DNA of 64,000 bases from contig NC_073356.2 of NCBI RefSeq assembly GCF_027580225.2, forward strand, positions 14,971,501 to 15,035,500, given 5' to 3'. The notes beneath the pieces are model-generated. The model ran no database searches, was not told the origin of the DNA, and was given only the letters and a program-made list of their open reading frames with translations. Below are positions 30,523 through 41,268 of this stretch, one piece after another. The position numbers were made by a program, and so were the translations under genes. Source of the stretch: Misgurnus anguillicaudatus (Eukaryota > Chordata > Actinopteri > Cypriniformes > Cobitidae). How positions within the stretch are numbered: the stretch's first letter is position 1; the number at the start of each line of letters is the position of its first letter.

Positions 30523-31312
30523 AAAGTATAACCTTATTAAGTATAACCTTAAAATGTATAAGTATAACCTTAAAATGCAGTCTTCTGCAGAGAGAAATAA
30601 CAAATAATAACAAACCTTCAGACACTGTGGATAAAACCTATCAATTGCATGACTTTAAACACATCATGTGTCTTTACGGCATAAACACAGATTCCAGAAA
30701 ATCATTGACAGTGTGAATGAACCAAAAATCAAAGGGTACTGGACCAAGTTTAAGTATAATATGAATGGGCCCTTCTTCAATGTATTGTGTCTAACAGATA
30801 CCAAATAGCAAAGTTTGTCTCACCTGTGGGTCACAACACTTAGTTCTGTCCTAGTATACACCTCGGTCTAGATCTCATCCAAACACTGTAAACGGAGCAG
30901 AACAGAAATGTTAATTTGTAAGTAGAAATGATAAGTGGACCCAGATTTGTTCCAGAATGTATTAAATGAAATTAACATGGTCTGCTTTGTCTAAGATAAA
31001 GGATAAATGCACAGTTAAATAAAAGACATTTTAAAAGGGTTGAGTTGTCTGAACCAAGTCATCTTGTTGCTTTGACGTCTTTGTTTTATTTTATCTTTAC
31101 CCTTCTGCTTGTTAACAGCACACATCTTCAGTTATGTTCAATTATGACTTTATGCATTACTTAATTACTTTATTAATTTTATACACACCTTCAGGATCAT
31201 GAGTGTACTTTAATAGATAAGACTGAGCAGTGTTGATTTACCATCAGGGATTTTGATCTGTAACTGAATTCAGTCAAAGCAACCAGATGACTGTCTGATG
31301 ACTCGAATGAGT
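30523..31312. other. No gene; short tandem at the left edge
   Basis: 30523-30580 contains three imperfect copies of AGTATAACCTTAAAATGTAT. The rest shows no pattern I recognise. Confidence 0.5.
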
Positions 31313-31975
31313 TAAAGGATTACTCTTCCCACCAAAATGAAAATTGACTGATTATTTACAATCATGTCATCCAAGAAGTTATCTATTACTTTTTTAACAG
31401 TACACAATCAGAGTTATATTAAATAATTTCCTGGTTCTTTACATTTATATATTGTATTTATATTTTTGCTTTATAATGTCATTGACTGGGATCAACGCTT
31501 TTCAAAGCTCAAAAGTACATCCATCCATCATCAAAGTAATCCACACGCAACCCAGTGGATTAATAAATGTCTTCCGAAGCAAAACAATACATTTGTGAGA
31601 AAAACATATTTATAGCTTTTTATGATAGAGACAAGACATTTACAAAGTTAAAAAGACAATTTAAATATGGCGGCACGTGTTATCGCATTGGATGTTATGC
31701 ATCTCATGACTAGTCGTAATATGAATTGTGATGAAACACAGTAGAGACACGTGAGAAACAATGCGATTGAGTTGTTGTAGTCTGTTTCCATTACATATGC
31801 ATCGTAACTCGCTTAAAGCTTAAAATATAAAGTTTTTCTCACAAGCCTATCATTTTGCATCAGAAGACCCACTGGGTTATATATGGATCACCTCAATGAT
31901 GGATGGATGCACCCCTGGAACTTCAAAACACTGATGCCCAGTCAATGCCATTATCAAGCACTGAAGAACCAGGAC

Positions 31976-32414
31976 CAGTGGCGGACAATGACTTATCTTC
32001 CGAGGGCGCACAATGCAATGCGAAGCTCATCCCAACATGTATGTAGCCCGTCATGTGTGTGGTTCGTCATTTTTAAAATATGTGTTAGGTGAATCACGTG
32101 TCATGTCAAAATAAGTGCCTGCTGCACACACATCTGAAGGGTTTATGATAAAAGAGACCTGCATTATCTCATGCGTAATCAGAGTTTACTGTTAAGTGAA
32201 TGTGTTGCGTGTATTTTGTGAATGTGAGAGTCTCTTTTATCATAAACGGTTTTGGCGCGTGTGCAGCAGGCACTTCTTTTGACAAGACAAGTGATGCACA
32301 TGGTTTACATGACGCAACAAACACATATTTTGAAAACACGAGCAACACACATGACACTCTGAACACTTATTTTGAATTTGCACCCCTCAGAAGAGCAGTA
32401 ACGAGCCGCCACTG
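31976..32414. mobile_element. hAT MITE, CAGTGGCGG termini
   Basis: 439 bp, CAGTGGCGG to CCGCCACTG, palindromic along most of its length, with an inner hairpin (AAGTGCCTGCTGCACAC / GTGTGCAGCAGGCACTT). Flanking octamers ACCAGGAC (31968-31975) and GCCAGGAC (32415-32422) agree at 7 of 8. Confidence 0.9.
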
Positions 32415-32442
32415 GCCAGGACAGTATTTAATATAACTCTAA

Positions 32443-33667
32443 GGGCTCTATCTTACACCCGGCGCAATGCAGCGCAGTGCGCGATGCAAGTATCTTTCGC
32501 TAGTTTCCACCCTAATTTTCACGTTTAGCGCCGCGTTGTTTAAATAGCAAATGCATTTGCGCCACCTTTTGCGCCCAGGGGTGTTCTGGTCTGAAAACGA
32601 GGTGTGTTCAGGCGCATTGTTGGTGCGTTGCTATTTTGAGGCAACTTGACTACGCCATTGACCAACAAAAACCTGGTCTAAAGTCTAAAGTCAATGGCGA
32701 AATGTGTTTTATGTTATTTAAAGAGCGCATTAGTAAAATGTGCCTATAAACGGGAGGACAACGCGGGTTTGCTTATCACAAATTACATGAATGCGCAGCA
32801 GCACAAATGCTTTTAAATATGAAAGATTAAAGGATTGAATGTAAAAGATTATTATTGAGTCTCTTGGACATAAATGAGGACTAATTATGAGACGTTAGAA
32901 GGCACAAAGAGCTGCTTCACCTGCAGCCTGGTAAGTAAATAAATGCTTTGCTTTAAACAAATGCATCTGTTTTTAAATGTTTTTTTTTAATGCTACCTCA
33001 CGGATTTATTGTATATGATGACTCTGTACCTGTGGATATGGTGAGATGAGAAACATTTTTATGTAATGCTTAAAAAAAACTCTTTGCTAAAAAACACTGT
33101 CCAAAGTGCTGAAACGTGAGGAGAGCCGTTTGTAAATTCTTTATCTCCTGTTTGTTACAAATAAAGTATTTTTAGAGTACAAACATTATCTTACATACTT
33201 GTAAATTATTTTTTGATGATATTGGATAGCCATACATTTAAAGCAATTACAAGCATGCCTTTTACTTCCATGACTAAAAGAAAACGGGTTTTAAAGGTTT
33301 TAATAAAAAAATAACAATTTCAATACAAGTGAAAAACAACACAATTATTTAACATTAATCTTACACTGGGGATCTTCTTCCTCCGCTTAGTTTTTCAGTT
33401 TACAAAGTCCGTCATCTAAATAGGGATTAGACAAAGCGCCAGCGCAACTTGCTTTTAAAGGGGATGAGAGCTGTGAATCTCATTGGTTTATTGCACGTTA
33501 CACCCAAAATACTCCCATTACAATAGGACCAACCCTTTTCGACCATGCGCTCGGCGCACAAACCATTTTTCCTGTCGTTAAATTAGCAAAAGTGGATTTG
33601 GACACGCCCATTTAGACGTTGCGCTGTGCGCTTTAGACAATGCGTTAGATTGTTAAAATAGGGCCCC
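32443..33667. mobile_element. PIF/Harbinger-like element, copy 1
   Basis: Left end GGGCTCTATCTTAC and right end GTTAAAATAGGGCCCC, flanked by TAA on both sides (32440-32442, 33668-33670), a 3-bp duplication typical of PIF/Harbinger. Subterminal zones are packed with GCGC-containing words (GGCGCAATGCAGCGCAGTGC). No transposase frame in 1225 bp. Confidence 0.7.
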
Positions 33668-33749
33668 TAATTGTGTTTGGCTAAAGAAAGAAAGACAAAC
33701 ATCTTGTATGACATGGGGTTGAGTAAATAATCCTTCATAGCTAAACGTT

Positions 33750-33980
33750 TACGTAAAAATTATAATTGTATCATTTACTCACCTTCATGTTGTTATAAAC
33801 TTGCCAAAAATTCTTTAATCTGATAAATGATGTCAATCATATAGTTGATGGTACCCATTGACTTCCATAATAGGAAAAATTAATTTTATTGAAGTAAATG
33901 AGCAGCTGTGTTCCTAACATCATTTATCAAAATATCTTGTTTTGTGTATACCACAATAAATAAACTCATGCCGGTTAAGA
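33750..33980. repeat. Angel-like MITE, diverged
   Basis: Left half ATCATTTACTCACCTTCATG, GTTGTTATAAAC and CATTGACTTCCATAATAGG; right half partly mirrors it. Same family as 12340-12552. Confidence 0.6.
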
Positions 33981-34207
33981 ACATAAACAGGGCCTGTGTG
34001 ATGATCACTAAAGCACAATGAAAGACATGTAAAGCTATCTTACCTTGAAATAAAATTTGACACAGACTACTGAAAATCTAATGAATGAAAAGACAAAAAA
34101 TAATATATTACGCACAAATGTTCAGAACAACATTGCAGTATAGTGCTTAGTATAATGTGTTTTAAATAAGTAAATTCAACTTACATTATTTGTATAGTAT
34201 ATATCAG
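33981..34207. other. No recognisable feature
   Basis: AT-rich sequence without pattern. Confidence 0.5.
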
Positions 34208-34209
34208 TA

Positions 34210-34335
34210 CAGTGACATGCACAAGTTTGGGCACCCCTGGTAAATAAATTCTGTTAATGTAAACATTTAAGTGAGGGGAAGATAAAATGATCTCCAAAAG
34301 GCATAAAGTTAAACATGAAACACACATGATTACCA
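34210..34335. repeat. Tc1/mariner terminal repeat, one end
   Basis: CAGTGACATGCACAAGTTTG then GGGCACCCCTGGT and GATCTCCAAAAGGCATAAAG, preceded by TA. This matches a mariner-type terminus common in fish and amphibians. The opposite end is missing. Confidence 0.6.
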
Positions 34336-34829
34336 CTGTATGTCCAGTGCTGGCATCGTCTGAAGTCCTTGCAAGGGCCGATGTCATGTTTCCATTTGTG
34401 TTAGGTCATCTGACAGAGGCAGGATCCAGACTGCAGCTCACATAATTGCTAGTAGAAATAGAAAAGCAAATTGAGAAAATTTGTATGACTGCTGTTCATA
34501 GCTTTTTAGGTAGTGGATAGTTGTGATTATTAAGTTATTTATAACCTGAGGCAAAGGTAAGGTAATGCAATTATGTGTATGCTAGACTTAGAGCTGTTGC
34601 GTTTGGTCGATAGACTCCGCGGTGTCAATTTCAACGTCGATAATTAGTCAAAATAAATATTGTGTCATCATGACAAAAATATAGCCTTTTCCCCTTTGAC
34701 ATGGCAGATTTAACATTCACAATGAGAAATATTTGCAAACTGGACTGAAGAAGAAATCAGGGGGCTAGTCACTATCAGCTATGAACATTCACCAGCATAA
34801 CAAAACAGCGGATGGGTTGGCGTGTAACG
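34336..34829. other. No recognisable feature
   Basis: No coding pattern; a short CpG-containing patch at about 34600-34640. Confidence 0.45.
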
Positions 34830-35014
34830 CAGTGCTTCCCAATCCTGGTCCTCGAGCACCCCCTCCCAAAAACTTATATAAAACACCTGATTTAAGTTAT
34901 CAGCCTCCTTCCAAAATGGTAAACATGTCTCCCTAACAAGCTGATGAGTTAAATAAGGAGACATCTGAAACTTTTTGGGAGGGGAGGCTCGAGGACCAGG
35001 ATTGGGAAGCACTG
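34830..35014. mobile_element. hAT MITE with perfect 8-bp target duplication
   Basis: 185-bp palindromic element with ends CAGTGCTTCCCAATCCTGG and CCAGGATTGGGAAGCACTG. Flanked by GTGTAACG at 34822-34829 and 35015-35022, identical. Confidence 0.95.
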
Positions 35015-35428
35015 GTGTAACGCACTCCTTTATGATCTTATCATAAAAAATAAAAAAAACGTGTGGTTTCTCGAGAGAGAAATCACGGATAAGCAAACTA
35101 CAGATGCTACAAAAAAAAAACTGCCAAGTGCAAGACTTTCTGCTTTGCTACTGTTCGGACGCTTTTACTTGCGCTCTGTGCTTTGCGCTTTTGCTTTTTC
35201 GCTTTTATCTTTTGATTCAACTACCAGCAGTTCAGCACAGTGCTCAAACTAAACAATTGGGCTCTCAAACTAAAACTACAAATTCCTGGAACTATATTGA
35301 TATTTGGAATATTCAACAACTTGGGGTTTCTATCATAGCAGTCTACCAGTCTGCTATTGCCGGCAGCTGACAATCCTAAAACAGGACAACACAGCTGCCC
35401 ACACTCAAACAGAAGAAAAGAAGAAAAA

Positions 35429-36958
35429 ATGCCTTCTTTTGGATCTCAATCCACCTGCTGCTCAAACTGCCACAGACTTTTACAAAAGATTGCGGTTCTC
35501 GAAACAAAGTTACTTGTGGCGCTGCCGACCCTGCCAGAACATACAGCGGAGTTTCATCGTGGTCCTTCTCAACATAAAGCTGGTGAGTCCTGTGAACCTA
35601 ATGCTTATAAACAGGTCCTAGTGAGCTCAGAGAAACCTGAAGTAATTGAGGACACAAACCGATGGCATAAACAGGGTGCGAGACCCAAAAGTGCTCAAGA
35701 CATTAGACTGTCACGAGTGTCACAAATTGCTGCATTAGCATCATCTACCCCAGATATGGGTACAACTCGAGTAGCCAATATTGGTATTCTACCACCCCCT
35801 GTACGGCTTGAAAATAGATTTGAAGCACTAATGAGTTTGGGTGAAGAATCCCCAAATGTTAATGGACACAGATCACATCAGTCAGTAGCTTACAGAGCTA
35901 ACAGACGCTCAATATCATACAGGCAGCGGCGCTCCGCTCAGACAGCAGCCGAGCCAAACACGCTGATAGTGGGTGACAATATTATCAGAAACTTTGAAAG
36001 CAAGGCTACCCGTACATACTGTTTTCCTCGTGCAACGGTTTCTGATGTTAACAAGGAACTTGGCAACATTCTGATGAAACATAAGTCTGTCAGTCGGATT
36101 GTCATACATGTGGGAAAGAATGATATTCGGAAAGAGCAGTCTGAGCTCCTTAAGGTGGATTTCAATGAACTTTTTGAAACACTTGCAAGACTGAAAGTTA
36201 AATCTTTCATCAGTGGACCTCTCCCAGCCCGAGGAACAAATATGTTTTCACGGCTACTAAGTTTAAATTCATGGCTGCAAAAAACCTGCACCATGAGAGG
36301 ACTGAATTACATTGACAATTTCAATATCTTCTGGAGCCAAAGGCAACTTTTTAACACAGATGGTATCCACCCAAACAAACTGGGTGCTAGGTTGCTTAAA
36401 GACAATATATTTTTCTCCATGCATCATCCATCAGCTGAGTGTGCCAGTCCACTACTGAACAGCGGAAATGACCACAGGATTTTACACCAGCACCTGGATG
36501 GACATTCAGAAGACAAGGATAAAACTCTGCAGTCACAACTACTGTTCACAGACACAGCTCAGGCTGAGCCCTGCCCACAGACCTCGCTACAGCTGGATTG
36601 TGAATCAACACCCAAGGACGTTTCTGTTGATAATGACCAGAGGAATGATAACACTCCCTCCCAGCCTTCAGGAACACCAGAATCACAGCTGATGTCGTCA
36701 CACTCTCTCTCCCTCTCTCCAACATCACCACTTCTGGGCTTTTCAGAGAAAATGGAGAAACTGGTATCTGCTGGAACAAAGCTCTCCAACTCTATTGCTG
36801 CGAGTCCCCAAATATCAACCAAGAAACGGCGGGCTCCTCAACCACCAAAGCCTTCAGGCCCAGCCTGCCCTCCCCCTCCATCTGAGAGAGCACTCCGACC
36901 TCTGCCTCAACGTCAGGGACCACACCAGCCCTCATCTGCAAACAGCACTGGTAACTGA
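35429..36958 (+). CDS. L2 ORF1 protein with SGNH-esterase-like domain
   Basis: 509 residues from the first in-frame ATG (MPSFGSQSTCC). The N-terminus has paired cysteines (CCSNC) and a short leucine-rich helix (LLQKIAVLETKLL), likely for multimerisation. Residues about 175-330 look like the SGNH-hydrolase (esterase) domain found in ORF1 of CR1/L2 elements: block I LIVGDNIIRNF, block III VIHVGKNDI and block V DGIHPNKLGARLL. The block I nucleophile Ser of the usual GDS is Asn here (codon AAT at about 35970), so catalysis is doubtful although the Asn and His blocks persist. The C-terminus is proline-rich (PQPPKPSGPACPPPPS). The stop TGA overlaps an ATG (TGATG). Confidence 0.85.
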   Translation: MPSFGSQSTCCSNCHRLLQKIAVLETKLLVALPTLPEHTAEFHRGPSQHKAGESCEPNAYKQVLVSSEKPEVIEDTNRWHKQGARPKSAQDIRLSRVSQIAALASSTPDMGTTRVANIGILPPPVRLENRFEALMSLGEESPNVNGHRSHQSVAYRANRRSISYRQRRSAQTAAEPNTLIVGDNIIRNFESKATRTYCFPRATVSDVNKELGNILMKHKSVSRIVIHVGKNDIRKEQSELLKVDFNELFETLARLKVKSFISGPLPARGTNMFSRLLSLNSWLQKTCTMRGLNYIDNFNIFWSQRQLFNTDGIHPNKLGARLLKDNIFFSMHHPSAECASPLLNSGNDHRILHQHLDGHSEDKDKTLQSQLLFTDTAQAEPCPQTSLQLDCESTPKDVSVDNDQRNDNTPSQPSGTPESQLMSSHSLSLSPTSPLLGFSEKMEKLVSAGTKLSNSIAASPQISTKKRRAPQPPKPSGPACPPPPSERALRPLPQRQGPHQPSSANSTGN

Positions 36959-36961
36959 TGT

Positions 36962-39900
36962 GTGTTGGGCTCCCGCTACGTCAGCAGTAACAATCATAAA
37001 TATTTTAAGAACAAGCGGGTGCCCGATGTCCCTTTAGCTTTCCCTATCTCTGTCCTGACATGTGATAGAAAGATGAAGGCCGTCTTCAGCCGCACAGCAA
37101 TTCTATCTAATCTACTGCCTATTATACGTCATTCTGAGATTGATACAGTGCCAAAACCAGTTACTGTTAAGTTAGCACTTCTGAACATCCGTTCACTAAA
37201 GAACAAATCCTTTTTAGTTAATGATCTTATCACCACTAACAACCTGGACTTTATGTTTCTAAATGAAACTTGGTTAGATGACAGCTGCAGTGCTACAGTC
37301 CTCAATGAATCAGCCCCACCCAACTTTACCTTTATAAATGTCTGTAGAGCTATTAGAAGAGGTGGAGGAATAGCTGCTTTATTCAAAGATGCCTTTCAAT
37401 GCAAGCAAGTGTTACTTGGTGATTACCAGTCTTTTGAATATTTGTGTATTGCTTTAAAAGGTACACCACGCATTCTGTTTACAATTATTTATAGACCTCC
37501 CAAATACACCTCAGCATTTGTTGATGAATTCACAGAACTTTTATCAACAATTTCCTCTGAATTTGATTATTTTGTTATTGCTGGAGATTTTAATATTCAT
37601 ATAGACAATGCAGAAAAAAATGCTGCAATTGAACTGTTAAATGTTTTAAACACCTTTGATCTGACCCAGCACGTGCAAGGTCCTACACACAATCGGGGAC
37701 ACACTCTTGATCTGCTCATTAGCAAGGGTCTAAACATTTCATCCACTGTAATCAAGGATGAAGCCCTATCTGACCATTTCTGTGTTTACTTTGATTTATT
37801 GATCTGTCCTGCCACTGATGCTAGATCTGTCTGTGTTAAAAAAAGGTTCATAAATGAGAACACCAGTGAGGTATTTATGAATGCTATATCAATGTTGCCA
37901 AACATATCGGCAGACTCTGTTGATGTTCTCCTTGAAAACTTTAACATAAAAGTTAAAGATGCCATTGATGGTATAGCTCCAGTAAAGGTCAAGGTGATCA
38001 CTGGCAGACGTAAAGCACCCTGGAGAAACACAACAGCAGTACAGCACATGAAAAGAACATGCAGAAAAGCTGAACGTATGTGGCGGAAAACAAAACTTGA
38101 AGTACATTATAGCATCTATAAAGACAGTCTTCGTGCTTTCAATGTAGAACTAGGCACAGCTAGACAGACCTTCTTTTCAAACATTATAAACAAAAACATA
38201 AACAACACTCGCACTCTTTTTGCTACTGTAGAGAGACTAACAAACCCCCCAAATCAAGTTCCTAGTGAAATGCTCTCTGACAACAAATGCAATGAGTTTG
38301 CAACCTTTTTCTCTGAGAAGATCAGTAATATCAGAATGGCGATCAATACGGCCTCATATTGTACTGTGATCAGTCAGATATCATTGCAACAACCTCAGAA
38401 ATTAGCCATTCTCTCAGAATTTGAAATAATTGATATAAAAACCTTGGAAGAAACAGTACAACATCTTAAAGCATCAACTAGCAGCCTTGACACACTCCCC
38501 ACATCTTTTCTCAAAAAGGTACTTAACTGCTTAGAAACTGACCTCTTAAAAATAGTAAATACCTCTCTGATCACAGGCACCTTTCCAGAGTCATTAAAAA
38601 CAGCAGTTGTTAAGCCTCTCCTAAAAAAGAGTAACCTAGACAAAACCATACTTAGCAACTACAGACCAATCTCAAATCTTCCGTTTATAGGCAAGATCAT
38701 TGAAAAGGTGGTTTTTAATCAGCTGAACAAATTCTTAAACTCAAATGGCTATCTGGACAATTTTCAATCTGGTTTCCGTCAGCATCACAGCACAGAGACA
38801 GTGCTCATAAAGATAATAAATGATATTCACTTAAACTCTGATTCAGGTAAAATATCAGTGCTGGTGCTACTAGATCTTAGTGCTGCCTTTGACACAGTAG
38901 ATCACACCATACTCTTACATAGACTGGAAAACTGGGTAGGGCTCTCTGGGATGGTCCTCAAATGGTTTAAATCATACCTACAAGGAAAAGGTTACTATGT
39001 GAACATAGGTAACCATAAATCTGAGTGGACATCCATGACATGTGGAGTCCCACAGGGTTCAATTCTTGCACCGCTTCTGTTTAATTTGTATATGCTCCCA
39101 CTTGGTCAAATAATGAAAAAGAACCAAATTGCTTACCACAGCTATGCAGATGACACCCAGATATACTTAACCCTGTCACCTAATGACTACAGCCCCATTG
39201 ACTCTCTATGTAAATGCATTGATGAAATTAACTGTTGGATGCGTCAAAACTTCCCCCAGTTAAACAAAGGCAAAACTGAAGTCATTGTATTTGGAAATAA
39301 AGATGAAACTCTCAAAGTTAACACATACCTTGACTCTAGGGGTCTAAAGACACAAAATAAAGTCAGAAATCTTGGTGTAATTTTAGAGTCTGACCTTAAT
39401 TTCAGTAGTCATGTGAAAGCAATAAGCAAATCAGCTTACTACCATCTCAGAAATATTGCCAGAATTAGCTGTTTTGTATCAAGACGGGACTTAGAGAAAC
39501 TTGTTCATGCTTTCATCACCAGCAGGGTGGATTACTGCAATGGACTTCTTACGGGGATCCCCAAAAAGACCATTAGACAGCTGCAGCTCATACAAAACAC
39601 TGCTGCCAGAATTCTGACCAGAACCAAAAAATCTGAGCACATTACTCCAGTCCTCTGGTCCTTACACTGGCTACCTGTTACATTTAGAATAGATTTTAAA
39701 GTATTGTTACTCGTTTATAAATCACTTCATGGCTTAGGACCCAAATACATGACAGATATGCTAACTGTATATAAACCTAACAGATTACTCAGATCATTAG
39801 GATCAGGTCAGTTAGAAATCCCAAGGGTTCACTCAAAACAAGGTGCGTCAGCATTTAGTTATTATGCCACCTCTAGCTGGAATCAGCTTCCAGAAGAGAT

Positions 39901-39976
39901 CAGATGTGCTTCAACACTAAACACTTTTAAATCTAGATTAAAAACACATCTGTTTAACTCTGCATTTACTGAATGA
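36962..39976 (+). CDS. L2 ORF2 protein: endonuclease and reverse transcriptase
   Basis: An open frame of 1004 codons; its first ATG is at 37073, giving 967 residues. N-terminal apurinic-type endonuclease: LLNIRSLKNKS, NETWLDD, AGDFNIH near residue 207 and SDHFCVYFD near 265, the catalytic set for nicking target DNA. RT follows: NYRPISNLPFIGKIIEKV, LLDLSAAFDTVDH near 638, GVPQGSILAPLLFNLYM and the active site SYADDTQIYL near 728. The C-terminal part (WLPVTFRIDFKVLLLVYK) is typical of L2/CR1. The frame opens 4 bases after the ORF1 stop but is not in register with the overlapping ATG, so how ORF2 is started is unclear. Confidence 0.93.
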   Translation: MLGSRYVSSNNHKYFKNKRVPDVPLAFPISVLTCDRKMKAVFSRTAILSNLLPIIRHSEIDTVPKPVTVKLALLNIRSLKNKSFLVNDLITTNNLDFMFLNETWLDDSCSATVLNESAPPNFTFINVCRAIRRGGGIAALFKDAFQCKQVLLGDYQSFEYLCIALKGTPRILFTIIYRPPKYTSAFVDEFTELLSTISSEFDYFVIAGDFNIHIDNAEKNAAIELLNVLNTFDLTQHVQGPTHNRGHTLDLLISKGLNISSTVIKDEALSDHFCVYFDLLICPATDARSVCVKKRFINENTSEVFMNAISMLPNISADSVDVLLENFNIKVKDAIDGIAPVKVKVITGRRKAPWRNTTAVQHMKRTCRKAERMWRKTKLEVHYSIYKDSLRAFNVELGTARQTFFSNIINKNINNTRTLFATVERLTNPPNQVPSEMLSDNKCNEFATFFSEKISNIRMAINTASYCTVISQISLQQPQKLAILSEFEIIDIKTLEETVQHLKASTSSLDTLPTSFLKKVLNCLETDLLKIVNTSLITGTFPESLKTAVVKPLLKKSNLDKTILSNYRPISNLPFIGKIIEKVVFNQLNKFLNSNGYLDNFQSGFRQHHSTETVLIKIINDIHLNSDSGKISVLVLLDLSAAFDTVDHTILLHRLENWVGLSGMVLKWFKSYLQGKGYYVNIGNHKSEWTSMTCGVPQGSILAPLLFNLYMLPLGQIMKKNQIAYHSYADDTQIYLTLSPNDYSPIDSLCKCIDEINCWMRQNFPQLNKGKTEVIVFGNKDETLKVNTYLDSRGLKTQNKVRNLGVILESDLNFSSHVKAISKSAYYHLRNIARISCFVSRRDLEKLVHAFITSRVDYCNGLLTGIPKKTIRQLQLIQNTAARILTRTKKSEHITPVLWSLHWLPVTFRIDFKVLLLVYKSLHGLGPKYMTDMLTVYKPNRLLRSLGSGQLEIPRVHSKQGASAFSYYATSSWNQLPEEIRCASTLNTFKSRLKTHLFNSAFTE

Positions 39977-40250
39977 GCACTGTGCTGCTTCACACTGACT
40001 GCACTTTTAACTCAAGTCACTTTTACTTCTGTTTTATTCTCTTTTTAACATTTTAAAGTGTTTTTATTAAAATCACATTTATTTTCTTTAATTGTTATTC
40101 TAAATTCTCATGTATCTTTGTTTTTATTGTGATTTTATTGTGTATCTATTATTTTTACATTTTTTTTTCTCTTTTATATATTGTTTTCTCATTTCTATGT
40201 AAAGCACTTTGAATGACCTCTGTGTATGAAATGTGCTATACAAATAAACT

Positions 40251-40275
40251 TGCCTTGCCTTGCCTTGCCTTGCCT
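40251..40275 (+). repeat. (TGCCT)5 tail of the L2 element
   Basis: Five perfect pentamers directly after AATAAACT. Short tandem 3' tails instead of poly(A) are usual for L2/CR1 LINEs. Confidence 0.95.
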
Positions 40276-41210
40276 AAATATGTCATGTCTTTATGGCATG
40301 CGTGCAGGGATGGGCAGTATTTCAAATACATGTATTTAAAATACTTATTTGAAATACAAAATAGTATTTTGTATTTTGTATTTTAAAGCCTTTGAAAAAA
40401 ATGAAATGTAATTTGTATTTAAATACATTTAAGATGAGTATTTTTGTATTTTTAAAATACTCAAAATACTTTGAGACCAGAGTTCAGGTAAGCAAATATA
40501 TCTGTGCAGCTTTTAGTGGGCAATAATTGAAATGTTGGAGTTGGGAAAAAAGCAAGGGCGATTTAATTATTGGGTGTGATTGTGATTTGTGTTATAACTG
40601 TCGCGAAAGGAAATTCAAATTCACACTTGCACATTGCACGACTGAGACAGAGTGTGGTACGCTGACAAATAGGCCTACACTTTTGACTTAAAGGAAAACC
40701 ACAATTTTTTAATATTTCACTATGTTCTTACCTCAACTTAGACAAATTAATACATAACTATCTATTTTCAATGCATGGACCTCAGCGCACAGTAACATCT
40801 TAACAGGAGTGATGATGTTACTGCACCAGAGGTTGAAGTGCTGCAAACTAAGTGCTCTTCCGCCATACAATATAGTTCTCATTTTTTATTCACTTAAAAA
40901 TCACATTTTATTTTGTGCCACCATACTTACTCATGTAACCAAGGCCATTATCCTAATGGGCAACATGGGCGCAGCCCAGGGCCCCGAACACTAGGGGGCC
41001 TCCGAGACAATTCTATTTTGAGTTTTTAAAAACATTTTGATTGACGTAATTCTGCGTAAATGCTACCTAGAGCAGAGGCCCCCAACCACTGGATCGCAAG
41101 AATGTTCTGAAAAAATGTGTATAATAGCTACGTAATAGCTTATGGGATATTTTGTCCTGTAAGAGCCGACTTCAAATAACATCGATAATTTCCACTCTTG
41201 TACAAGGCCG

Positions 41211-41213
<3 letters not shown>

Positions 41214-41265
<52 letters not shown>
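41214..41265. repeat. (CT)n microsatellite
   Basis: About 26 CT units. Confidence 0.98.

Positions 41266-41268
<3 letters not shown>

Larger units (their letters stand above)
31313..33745. mobile_element. Foldback DNA element, split by two insertions
   Basis: Left arm (about 31313-31650: GATTATTTACAATCATGTCA, CAGAGTTATATTAAATAAT, CATTGACTGGGATCA, AACCCAGTGGATTA) is mirrored by right-arm pieces at about 31840-31975, 32415-32442 and 33668-33745. Joined mentally across the two insertions the right arm mirrors the left in order and length. Non-coding. Confidence 0.7.
35040..40275 (+). mobile_element. L2-type LINE with two open ORFs
   Basis: Non-LTR retrotransposon with ORF1 (35429-36958), ORF2 (about 37073-39976), a 3' UTR ending in an L2-like AAAGCACTTTGAATGACC block and a microsatellite tail of five TGCCT units. 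Both ORFs are free of stops, so it looks recently active. The 5' border is not fixed; it lies between 35023 and 35357. No target duplication was seen. Confidence 0.88.

Noticed and set aside
41214..41265. CT tract as a candidate CRISPR-like or regulatory array
   Set aside because: Simple microsatellite without spacers.
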